DNA from: Uloborus plumipes
Taxonomy: Eukaryota; Arthropoda; Arachnida; Araneae; Uloboridae
Direction of reading: 5' to 3'
NCBI GenBank assembly: GCA_038373865.1
Contig: JAXGGA010001149.1
Coordinates: 62,001-126,000, forward strand
DNA: 64,000 bases
Below, one piece after another: positions 1 through 11,116 of the stretch; the first letter of the stretch is position 1; each line of letters begins with the position of its first letter. A model generated the notes under the pieces. That model had not been told where the DNA came from. It was given only the letters and a program-made list of their open reading frames with translations, and searched no databases. Made by a program: the position numbers and the translations under genes.

Positions 1-52
1 TGTATTTGCAGCTATAGTAATTTTACATTTAAATAGATATGTGTTGAAATTT

Positions 53-87
<35 letters not shown>

Positions 88-3000
88 TGTTTAATCAATG
101 AGTTACAGATGAAACAGTTTTATTTAAAATAAAAGTAATCACATAAAGCAAGTGATTTTAAGTACAAACATGCTTGTATTAATTTTAAACGGACAAACTT
201 TAGTAATGCTTTCTGTGGACCAGTATATGCTCATATTGAATGGTCCGACTGACCAATAGGCTTTTTTACTAATTTCTAACCCTGGAAAGCGAATAAAACT
301 TAGTACATCAAAGAGTAGATGTCATTCGACCAAAAGTAGATGTCATTCATATGATCACTATCGATAAAACCCGAAAACAAAAAAACAACAACAAATGCTA
401 CAATAAAGCTTGGAATTTTAATTACAAGCAATTACGGTTTTGTCACACAATCCCTTCATCTCCCAAGCCCTCCAATAGTTTAATATTTTTTTTCAATCAA
501 CACCGCATGACAGAAGATTAAAACTAACAGCATTCGTTTCCTTTTCGTTAAACTCGACTTTCAAATGGATCACAAATGGAATGTCACTTGGGAGAACTTT
601 TAAGCCTGTTTTATTAATCGGAATAGCTTTCAAGTTTTAATTTTTTACCAGCACTCTACTAAAAACTAAAAAATTAACTTACCCTTCTTACCTCAACAAA
701 TAAAATAACAAGGGCGTATGAGAATTTGCATCAGAAACTTTAAAAGGTATGTCATACTAAGTTTTATGAGTAAAAACACACTACATATACTCTCAACTGC
801 CAACTAAGAATAACAAATCCTTTTTTAGCCAACTAAGTTATAACTATTGGAATTCAGCCACATTAAAAAAGCAACTTATAATTGGTTACAAGTATAATTG
901 GTTGATTGCACCAATGTTTTGATCAGCGTTCAAATGAAACCACGCTTTAGAAATCTTCTACATTGAAAAATCTCTTATATTGCTAGCAACAACTTAACTA
1001 TTTTGGTTGAAGTGACACTATAAACTAGTTAACAAAACTGAATTTTCATTTTAAAGTTTCTCAAATACATGCATGTAAAAAGGCACTTACTTTGACAGTT
1101 CACACAATCCTCCTGAAAAAAAACAAAACAAACTACTTGAAATTGAAACAAATTCTTTACATGTAATACGACACAAATGGACAATCAATGGTCTTGGTGA
1201 CTGTTGATGACACTAAAATAATAAATCCATAAGGGGGGGAACAATATGCACGACATTATTGAAGTGAAAAAAATATATATATATTAAAGTTCCCTGATAA
1301 TGAAACGAGGAATTGAAAGTATTTTTTAAAAAAGAATATCTACATTATGTACGAGCGATATTTATACAAATGTATTGTACCTGCAGTCATTAACTTCAGC
1401 AAGCAGATGACCTGAATAGTGAGGCAACTTCGCTGCTCAACTGAGGAGGAGAAGTTCAAGAAGAGTTTTATCATAAGTTTAGCAATTTTTCCGTAGGGGA
1501 GGGTGGGGTGCGACTCTAGTACGATTTATAGTTTATTATTGCAGAAAGTATTTGAAGCAAAAGAATACTGAAGCATTTAGCGAATGATTTTGCTCCTTTT
1601 TTTTTTACATTTTCCGTTGAGTTAAGAAAATTGAACAATATGCAGAGAGGTTTGATGCAATTACCTGAACTTAAATGCAAAACCCTTTAATAGAATTTGA
1701 TGCAAAAACAGAAAATTTTCAAATTTGATAGTTAAAAAACTTAAGACAGGTTGTAAACCGATAACATTTATATCTAGATCAGTTTGCTCTTCCCCGTGCT
1801 CTCCAATGTTAACCAACTTCAGATATAGCTTCGCAATTTTATTTGATTCAGAGAGTGTAAAATCGCTTGCTAAGAATTTGATTATACACTTTTATGAATA
1901 GAATAAAACGAAAATCCCGCTCTCTCCCTCGTACACTCAATCAAGTAAGAACTAACTAAAGATCCCGCTCAGTCAAAGAAAAAAGGATTAGGTTAAAATA
2001 CATATAATCATTTTTTAAAAAATAAAATATGAAAAATAAACGCTTGGAAATGCATACCTCCGAGTTTGAAACTAACTTTGCACCAAAATTCAAGGCTGTA
2101 AAAACGCTGAAGAGCAAAGCAAAACTGCTGCCAGAAATGTTTGAAAAGTCGTTTTTAAACTCATGACCTCCAAACACATCTAGTACCATTTTACTCGATA
2201 CCATTTTACTTTTCGTTAAATTGGAAACACTTTTTTCCTATTCTAAATAATTGAGAGATTTGGAACTAACTTCATCTTACGCAGAAAAAAAACTCTTCTA
2301 AATGATGTAACATGTTGAAGAAATTTGAAATAAAAAAATCCTTTCCGAGGTAGAAATCTCCTTGATCCGAAATCACTTTGTACTACATTTCAAGACTAGG
2401 TGCTACAGAGTCCGCTGCACATCACGTAACAACACACATAATTTTGATGATTTTTTTTTCCAATGTATAGAAAGAGTTTTCTGACTAATGTAAACGATAA
2501 CAAAGCACGTAATCGACTTGTTAAGCTAAGATAATCATAAAATACCATAATAAAAGATGAAAATTACTCTGTTCAATGCAAAAAGGTTTCAAAGTTAAAA
2601 TGAAACCCATTAGAATAATCAGTGTGGACAGCATTGGAATAAATTGTCAAACAGGTTAATTGAAATGAAATATTTTAAAACTTGTGTTTGAACACACTTT
2701 ATAAATAGAAGTTCCATTAAATTCATAACAAATATTATAAAGTAAATGGAAATATATTGAATAATGAATATAAGTGCCTCCTCAGTTTTGTTCAATATTT
2801 TCATTACTTACCTGCAACTTCAACATGATTACTAAGATCAACGGAACTACTAATCCAAACATTTTTAAATTTTCGATTAATGCACTTCATTCAAATCAAG
2901 TAATATCGCATACATCTCCTAATTTCAATATCGTTCAGGAGAACAAGCCTTGTTCTAGACCTTGTCCACGCTTGCTAACAGAATAAGCATTCCACTTCAT

Positions 3001-3737
3001 ATTCGAAATCGCATTGTAGAACGTATCCTTGGTAACTAAAAGGGTTCGGTGGTTGTTTACCAAGTTGATAGAAAATGGAGATGTGTCGTCTTCTCGGGAC
3101 AAAGGAATCCAACGCACCAGTTTAAAACAAACACTCTAAATGGTAGTAAAACAATTGCGTTGTTTCGCATTTGAAAATCGTGTGGAGTTTGTGCAAACAG
3201 TCTTCGGACGCAAAATTTATTTATTACTAATTTTTACATTAATTAGCATTTGCACGATTTTATTTTTGATCCTTTTCATACAATCGTTTTATGTTTCTGG
3301 TATTCAAAAAAACGTTTTTTCGTGAAATTAAGCCTAAAAAGGTTTTTTTCAAATCAGAGGTGCCCAACCCTTTGTCAGTGTTAGAAATAAGCGGTCGTCA
3401 GTTGCGTTTTACGAGCAAAAATTTTGCTTTGACTCCTATATTACCCCTACGGGCCACATTAGAGGCTTAAATGTATATTGAAACTTTTCTTTTCCGACTC
3501 ATTGTGATTAAGACTTGGGATTGACACAAAGGTTAAATTTGTGACAGTGATGTTAAAAATGTGTACTTGATTACAGAATATGGCAATTACTGATAATTTT
3601 TGATTTTAGATAAAATTATTTATTCAATTTTGGGTGAGATCTAGGATATTTTTTAAATGATTAACAACCTCAAGATTTATGCATTAATAATATAATTAAC
3701 ATTTTTTGTATCTAGCTAGAAGACAAAAATAAAACCT
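1..3737. other. AT-rich sequence, nothing supported
   Basis: Homopolymer runs (poly-T near 57-84) and short open frames with no recognisable domain or splice-consistent homology. I find no complete terminal repeat here. Confidence 0.7.
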
Positions 3738-4024
3738 ATTTATACTAGTGCTGCAACATCGATGTCGATGTTTTTACCATCGATGTTTGAGGGTCGGTTT
3801 TTTCCATCATCGATGTTTTGGGTTCGATGTTGATGTCGATGTTTTACATTCCAGCAAAGAAAGCCAAAGAAAAATAAACGCGATAAGCATACTTATTAAA
3901 AAGTTTTTATCTTTAAATCGGAATTTAATCTCATTGAAAAAAAAAATTTCTATAATTATTATCAATGTTTTGCTCTCGATGTTTCTGAAACATTATTCTG
4001 AGCATTGTTAATTTGTTTTCGCCG

Positions 4025-4055
<31 letters not shown>

Positions 4056-5533
4056 GTCTTTTAATGATCGTTGTTTCGCGTTCAATGTTTTTTTTTTTCT
4101 TCTTTCGATGTCCTTTTTACATTTCAGCAAAAACGATAAAAAATATTCATCTTTCTTCAACCACTAGTTGCAATATATACCAAATTGAAAAAGTTTTTTT
4201 TTTTAAATTACAAACGATGATTTACTGTCAATGATTTTAAAACATTGTTTTGCATGTGATATTTTCTTCGATGATGTTTCACATTTCAGCAGATTTTTTT
4301 TATATAAAAATATACGACAAAAAAAAGTTATACAGTTAATCAACAGTTGCAGCATCTATCTCGCTGAGAAAAGTTTTCTCAATTGACATCGATATCTTAC
4401 AGTTGATGTTTTTCTAGGAGACAAAAGATCTACTTATATTAAAAACTGAGTATCACGGGACGCGGGAGCGTCCCGCCCCACCAAGAAAACCAAATACAAG
4501 CCGCCAAGAAATTTCCGTCGCCAATAAAAATGTAAAAGAGCGACAAGGACTGTTTACGCGAGTAACCAAACCGGGTTTTCACCCCTCTGTATCTCAGCCC
4601 CATAAAGATCCTTAGAGTTCATTTTTGGTATACTCAATCTCCAGCGGCCCCTGACGGCACATACTAAAGCAAAACATCCAGGACCCTCAGGGGGAGGGGT
4701 GATATATGTTATAAAATCGCTATTTTTCGCACTTTTTAAAAATTGTTTGACAGGGGTCCAGACTAAACGGTAACTCGGATTGAGCTCTGCTTTTGCACCC
4801 ACATTTATTTTGTCCCAAAGCTCGGCATAGGGGGTTTTTTGACCCCCCACCCCCTCCCCCCTCGTTTTTATTTTCCGTATCTTTTCTCCCCGGTTGTCTT
4901 TAGTGTTGATTTTTGGTATGAATATTCTCGATGAGACATTGAGGACATTTTCCCAAAATTTACCCCCCGGGGTCATCGCACCCCGGAGTTATTAATGCTT
5001 AAAATTGGTCCGATTTCTATCTACTAGCTCTGTTCAACATCTGAGCATTTATGTTTTCATTGTTGGGCCACGAGGAAAGAAAACTCAATGATTTATAATT
5101 TCATCTGTTGCCAGTTTCTATTTGTTAACAAATAAAATATTTGTAATTGATTTTATTGCATAGGCTTTTAAAAGGGATCTTCAATTTAGTTCATTTTAAT
5201 ATGAGATCGGCAGTAAGGGTTGGGGTTTTTTTTTAAACTTTTAATTTAATCGTAGTATTGTTAGCAACTAGCTTTGTTTTGCGTCGGTTCGGGTGGTACA
5301 TTGTGATTGATTTCAAATTTATCCTAGACTGAAGAAGATCCTTGAACTTTTGCACCAAATGCATGCCGCCAAGAAAACCACAGATGTCGGACCGCCAAGA
5401 AAAATGTTGAAGGGAAAAAAAAACATGCAAAGTAAATTTTGAAGAGAAAAAAAAACAGGCAAAGAAATAATATTAATGCAAAAACATGTGATATCTCCCC
5501 AAAAACAACAGTGTTGTAAAAAAATCCCCCGCC

Positions 5534-5829
5534 AAGAAAACCTTAAATACTCAGCCTTAAAAAGTTATATGATATCGAGTTTTCCCGCCAAGTTTGTGCC
5601 AAACTACAACTAACCTGTATGTATAGTTCTTTTAAATTGTTTTCAGTCCTGCCAGGCGGGAAGTTTTTACTCATTAAGCAACCACCTCACAAGACAAAGC
5701 TTCCCGCCTGGCAAAACTGAAAACAATTTAAAAGAACTATACATACAGGTTAGTTGTAGTTTGGCACAAACTTGGCGGGAAAACTCGATATCATAACTTT
5801 TTAAGGCTGAGTATTTAAGGTTTTCTTGT
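5534..5829. repeat. Near-perfect snap-back palindrome (about 129-bp arms)
   Basis: The arms 5,534-5,662 and 5,701-5,829 are inverted copies with very few differences, around a spacer of about 38 nt. Outward, both sides share CTCCCCAAAAAC, but the left copy has about 25 extra bases. It lies inside the hAT element at 3,746-7,324. Confidence 0.9.
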
Positions 5830-5847
5830 TTTTGGGGAGATCTATCT

Positions 5848-5882
5848 TTCTTTCTATCTTTCTTTCTAACTATCTATCTATG
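5848..5882. repeat. CTAT/CTTT microsatellite
   Basis: Interrupted TCTATCTTTCTTTC tetranucleotide repeats. Confidence 0.85.
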
Positions 5883-6221
5883 TCACGCTTCTTTCTCCTG
5901 AACGCCAATGAACTGAAAGTCGAACCAGGTACCGATAGATAGGTAATTTTTCAGGCTTCATTCGTTTCAATTTATGTAATTATACGATTTTAATTAGCGA
6001 AGATATCAATTAATAAGTAGTCAAATTTAAAGCGATTAAGCCTAATAAATGATTAAATATGAAATCCATTGTTGAAAAACGTTCATTGGTTGCTATGAAA
6101 CAGTAATAACAATAATAATGAGAATTTAGAATGAAGGCTAAATCAAACATGAAACTCATTAGCGGGTCACGAACGTTGTACTTTTATCGGGCACAGGTCA
6201 TCTCCACCTTAACGTATGACA

Positions 6222-6660
6222 TTTCGCCGCAAAATTTATCTCTATCTCCCCCGCCCCCCATGAGACATCTCCGCTGCGTCTCTCCCCATCATTTCTATAA
6301 GACAGGACAAATCCGCCGATTGAGCAGGTAGAGTGCAATATTTGCGAAGTAAAATTGGCGAAGTTTAAATTGATTTGCACTGCATTGTGTGTGTTTTTTT
6401 TTTTTTTACTTCTTTGCGATTTCCCCCTTAAGTATTCCTGGAATAAATTCCGTTTTTTAAATTAGGTCTTTGTCGCCAAAAGAAGATGTGTCGCCAAGAA
6501 TGAAAATTTAAGCAGTAAACCCTTTCTAACCCTTGGAAATGGCACGGCGGATTTGTCCTGTGCGGGGCCATCCTGTGCAAGGCAAACGGGGGATAGGAGT
6601 CGCGGAGGATATGTCCCATGCGGGGCAAAGGGCGATAAAATTTGCGGCGGAGATGTCTTG
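6222..6660. repeat. Imperfect inverted repeat with GC-rich arms
   Basis: GACATTTCGCCGCAAAATTT (from about 6,220) is matched, inverted, by sequence ending near 6,657 (GCGGCGGAGATGTC). Inner parts also pair, for example GGACAAATCCGCCG (6,307) with CGGCGGATTTGTCC (6,544). Confidence 0.65.
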
Positions 6661-6729
6661 TTCCGCCTTTATCGCTAGCTACTTGTAATTTTTTGAAATA
6701 TAAATTAGTTGAAAAGCCATCTATTTATA

Positions 6730-7114
6730 TCAAAAACTGAGTATCTATGTCTGCTTCTTTCCTTTGAGCGAGCTCAACTTACTGAAATTTTCCTCACCAT
6801 CTTGAAGGCGCGAAGTGCCCGTGTAATATCTCAATAATTCGAATGATTTTTTGATGCAGGAAAAAAGAAAAAGCGCGAAGGCGACTCATAAGCGAGCCGC
6901 CTTGGCGGGGAGTAGTTTCTTGAAATTTTCCTCACTACTTTCAAGGCACGAAGTGCCCGTGCAACGCCGGGCCACGTGCGTTGTATGTCTTGAAATCTAA
7001 TGAACATTAAATTACATCAAATAATATAACTTCAAAATGAGGTAAAAGTTAGAGAAGGGGAACGTTATGCATCAACATGCCGCAGGAAGCTAATCTAGCT
7101 GCCCTGGCAGCTAG
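6730..7114 (+). mobile_element. Helitron-like fragment
   Basis: It begins TCAAAAACTGAGTATC after an A and ends at a hairpin (AGCTGCCCTGGCAGCT) with CTAG followed by T, the Helitron end pattern. Inside, two 40-bp segments (6,784 and 6,922) repeat GAAATTTTCCTCAC..GAAGTGCCCGTG, and CCGTGCAACGCCGGG (6,957) resembles a second Helitron terminus. Borders are tentative. Confidence 0.45.
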
Positions 7115-7908
7115 TATATCTAATTGAGTGATATAAAGAGGCACTTGTAAAGGGAAGTAACTGAATAACTGTACATTCAAATGTGTAAGCAATTAAGAAG
7201 AAAAAAGATCGATGTTTGAAAACATTGATGTTTTTTGGTCGATGTTTCAATACCGTCGATGTCTTTATTTTCCAATATCGATGTCTTGAAACATCGGTGT
7301 TTTGCCTTCGATGTTGCACCCCTAATTTATACAAACGAAATACTGAAGGTTTAGGAAGATATTGTCATTTCCATCCTGGATTCGGAAAAGTTCGAAGTTT
7401 TTGTGCATATTGAAAGCCGCCAAGTAAGTTGCGAGCCAGTGGCATATCCAGAATTGTTTCATGGAATATGGTTAGTGAGCCCCTTCAGAAAGTTTATGAG
7501 TTTGAAGTCCTAGAAAGAAAAAAAAAACTAAATTTTTGTGGTAAAATTAAGAAGGGGGTTAGGATTATCTCTCGACAAATTTCCAAAAGTTTAGGGGGGG
7601 GCCACCAGTTTAGAGCCCCTCTTTGTTTAAAAATTAACCATACTTCAACAACTTTGTTTTGACGATGTTTGATAACGGGAACCTGCAGAAATCGTTCGAA
7701 ATAGAAATAGGCATCACAGTAATCGTAATAATGACAGTTTTGAATGTAAGGCTTCTCTGGATTACACAATGAAATTCATTTCTATAATCTTTTTGAAATT
7801 TTTATGAATTTATACGATTACTCGAAGACGCCTGAACCGATTTCAAAAATTCCGTTACCGATAGATTCCGTTACCGATTAAATAAAAAAAAATTACTCTT
7901 CTACGACA

Positions 7909-8047
7909 AAAATTGACCGAGTTATGACGTTTTGAAAAATCAAGATTTTGAAGGATTTCACGACGTCATCGAGAGATCGCTTAAGGGACCTTATGCGAAA
8001 TCCTTCAAAATCTTAATTTTTCAAAACGTCATAACTCGGTCAATTTT
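7909..8047. repeat. Inverted repeat, 50-bp arms
   Basis: AATTGACCGAGTTATGACG.. (from 7,909) is matched, inverted, at 7,997-8,047 around a 38-nt loop containing GACGTCATCGAG. Purpose unknown. Confidence 0.8.
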
Positions 8048-9337
8048 TTTTTAGTTTCAAACGTTACAGTATCAAGAATGTTTTACTAATTATGATTGAT
8101 AGGACTGGGGGGCTGTATAAAAATTTAAATTTCGTTTCTCTTTCAAAATTTGATTTTTTGAAAAACATTTCATGGACCCAAATTCCTTTCGTAATTTAGA
8201 GATTTTTTTCCTAAATGAACTATATGCTTATCTCTAACGGTTTAGAAATTAGCTATTGGGCCACGATAGGAGTGGACACCCTGTATATATGTGGTTGTGT
8301 TGTTAATGTAGTGTATGAGAATGCGATTAAAGAACCTGGATTTATTGTAATGTATATTTATAGTTAAATTATAGTTTCGTATGATTCTATTTAGTGCTTT
8401 TGAGCCGACTTCAAAACTTATGTTTAAATGTAGTATCAATGGGTGTTCAAAGAATAAAATTATTTTTTACTTTTTAGATCACTTGCCGAGTAAAGTTCTG
8501 AAGTCGGTTCAATTTTTTTTTTTTTTTTTCAAAAATATTTTTATGCCTTTTGCTTTCACTTTTTAAAAACTGAAAACGATGTTTTTTAAGAACATCATAG
8601 ATAAAATATCATATACACACAGATAGATACATACGGATGTCCTGCGTTTTCAAAGAAAATCAATACTTTAAAAAGGATCGTTAATGACAGTTAAACATTA
8701 CATCATTTCTGAAGTACATTTACTCTAAAAAGTACTCTGTAGTTGTTCGAGTTACTCTCACACCTGTAACTCGAAGATTTTATCCTGCCCCTTGGGACTT
8801 CTGCGTTATCGAGAGTTTGCCTGCATTCTGAATTGCACGTTTATTGCTCGTTGTTTTGTGAAAAAATCCTGCATTTATACGGTCCAAGCGTCTTCGAGTA
8901 ATCTTCTAAAATACAAAAAAAAAAAAACTTGAATTAATATCAAAGAAAAAAAAAAGACTACATAAATAAAATAAATAAATAATTATAATTTCATAAGATG
9001 ATAAAAAAAACTGCTATGCAGTAACTTTACGGCGGCAGTCCCCGAGTGCCACACGTATTTTTTGTAATATAAGTAGATTGTTCAACAATGATCGTGATCA
9101 ACAATGAATTTCCAATTTAATTGAAGCTTGCCTACGTTTCCGCGTGAAATTAGTAAATGAAAAAAAAATAGGTAATTAATTGTTGTTTCTAATACCACTC
9201 GGGTATCCGAGCCCGAGTAGATGAAATCTGCTCGATTTAAGGCAGGAAAGATACGGCTTCCGTTTTTAAGAGCACCATTTAGGTGGAAGACCGATTTAAG
9301 CTCAACACATGCCTTAAGGACCCGCTCATAGGGCATG

Positions 9338-9525
9338 GGTAGAATCCTAGTTTAAGGTCCGGGTTTGGCGATTTTGCTTAAAGTCGCCAAACAATCCAAT
9401 CATCCAATGATAATTCTATGGTTGCCATTTTGCTTAAAGTCGCCAAACAATCCAATCATCCAATGCTAATTCTGTGGTTGGCAGATTTATTCATTTATCG
9501 CCGGACCTTAAACTAGGATTCTACC
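9338..9525. mobile_element. Small TIR element, copy A, flanked by 21-bp direct repeats
   Basis: The 25-bp ends are perfect inverted copies beginning GGTAGAATCCTAGTTTAAGG. Inside, a 55-bp segment (CTTAAAGTCGCCAAACAATC..) is tandemly duplicated. On each side lies TAAGGACCCG[C/T]TCATAGGG plus CA (9,315-9,335 and 9,526-9,546), a 21-bp direct repeat with one mismatch. That is too long for usual DNA-transposon target duplications. Confidence 0.75.
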
Positions 9526-9550
9526 TAAGGACCCGTTCATAGGGCAGGCA

Positions 9551-9620
9551 TCTAGGGATGCACCGATAAGCAAATTGGCCGATTACCGATTTCCGATTAA
9601 TCGGCTGAGCCGATTAATGA
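9551..9620 (+). repeat. hAT-type terminus without a visible partner
   Basis: TAGGGATGCACCGATAAGC followed by ATTAATCGGC palindromes, the same family as the terminus at 29,655. I see no matching inverted end, so it is a partial element. Confidence 0.55.
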
Positions 9621-10082
9621 TAAGGATAATTGTTTTTCTGCTACCAATTTTACCATCACTGTTTTTTACCTCTTATACAATTCCAAGTGTAGAAATAGTA
9701 AGTAATTTATTTCTGGGAGAAGATTTTTTTTCCATTTTCCTAGTTTTCACAAAATAATTTCAATATTTCATCAAATTTCTTAGAACTAATTTTCATATTA
9801 GTGTCAATAATATTATTAACACATTGTTAGTTATGTTAATTGGAAATAAAAATTTATAAAAAAAGGAGGGGTGGGGGAGTGTGTGGTGAACACTCCAGTT
9901 TAGGAGTACTTTTAATTCATATATTTTAGTAATCAGTAGCAATTTAATTCAATACTTTTATTCTTTGAAAATTAGAGGTTATCTGAAAGCACTGTGCTAA
10001 GGAGAAAACTATTGTCACATGAAAAATGTTGCATCATTGTATATCTAATATTTTTGAACGAGCAATTCTTGTATATATATAT

Positions 10083-10375
10083 TTCGGATCTCGAAAACGG
10101 CTCTAACGATTTCGATAAAACTTGGTATTTAGATGGAGTTTTGGTTTCTGAGTTCATCTACGTCGGCGTTTTTTCTGTAAAAACGCCAGTTTTCACAAAA
10201 AACCCCGTTTTTTGTGCCTTCATTAAGTAAGTTTGAGACGCTTTCTTTATCGCCATTTTCTTTATGATTATTATCAATTGTTACTGTTTCATAGCAACCA
10301 CGTTTTAATTTAACTATGGATTTCATAGTTAATCACATCAGCGCGAGTTTAAATTTTATGGTATTTGGCAACATT
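10083..10375 (+). repeat. Interspersed repeat, full-length reference copy
   Basis: It runs from TCTCGAAAACGGCTCTAACG to ..GGTATTTGGCAACATTAAAT. The inverted copy at 25,585-29,100 (split by insertions) and partial copies near 6,045 and 30,545 belong to the same family. No coding potential seen. Confidence 0.7.
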
Positions 10376-10605
10376 AAATTGTTATTGTTTTTTGAAATGT
10401 TAAAGCAAGGGTTCACTAGATAGTGTCTTATACAGGCTGTTTCATTTATTCAAAAGCCATGGGATAAAAGCAGTGGTGATTGTCCAGCGACATTTATTCA
10501 ATTTTATGGAAACTTACACGATATAAAAATCGGATTATTTTACTTTTCAAGTACGATTTAAAAATTGAGTATAAAAGTGCTACAGTTAGTTTTGAAACAC
10601 TTTTT

Positions 10606-10770
10606 GGTAAAATCCTACTTTAGGGTCCGGGTTTGGCGATTTTTTTCAGACTGTAGCTTAAGGTTGCAATCATCTAGCTTAAAATTGCCAAACAATCCAA
10701 TCATCCAATGATAATTCTGTGGTTGCCAGATTTAATTATTTATCGCCGGACCTTAAACTAGGATTCATCC
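10606..10770 (+). mobile_element. Small TIR element, copy B
   Basis: Same family as copy A: ends GGTAAAATCCTACTTTAGGG and ..CTTAAACTAGGATTCATCC, interior GCCAAACAATCCAATCATCC. Inverted relative to copy C 180 bp away. Confidence 0.75.
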
Positions 10771-10951
10771 GCGTTTTTAAGCCTTCAATTTCAGAAAAAC
10801 TCTTTGGGAGAGTCTGTGATCCCCTTACATATCACCGAAAATGACCTACAGTTGCGTATTTAGAGCTCCAATTTCGAGGGTTCGAACTGCATCATTTACT
10901 TAACGTCATTAAAGATAGTCGACATTTGCACATTTTGGGCTCCACATTTTG

Positions 10952-11116
10952 GGATGAATCCTAGTTTAAGGTCCGGCGATAAATTATTAAATCTGGCAAC
11001 CACAGAATTATCATTGGATGATTGGATTGTTTGGCGATTTTAAGCTAAATGATTGCAACCTTAAGCTACAGTCTGAAAAAAATCGCCAAACCCGGACCCT
11101 AAAGTAGGATTTTACC
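10952..11116 (-). mobile_element. Small TIR element, copy C
   Basis: A reverse-oriented, nearly identical partner of copy B. B and C together form a 165-bp-arm inverted repeat with about 180 bp between them. Confidence 0.75.

Larger units (their letters stand above)
3746..7324. mobile_element. hAT-like element with 8-bp target duplication
   Basis: A perfect 8-bp duplication ATTTATAC flanks it (3,738-3,745 and 7,325-7,332). Inverted ends are TAGTGCTGCAACATCGA on the left and, inverted, TAGGGGTGCAACATCGA on the right, two mismatches in 17. Both ends are followed by repeated CATCGATG(T) boxes (3,757-3,850 and 7,207-7,315), as in hAT subterminal binding arrays. The 3.6-kb interior has no recognisable transposase and contains other repeats, including a long snap-back palindrome and Helitron-like debris. 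It is non-autonomous. Confidence 0.85.

Noticed and set aside
4554..4976. 140-codon open frame on the minus strand
   Set aside because: Two similar halves (IPK[I/M]N[T/S]KD) reflect a DNA repeat rather than a protein domain; it lies in a non-autonomous hAT and matches no family I know.
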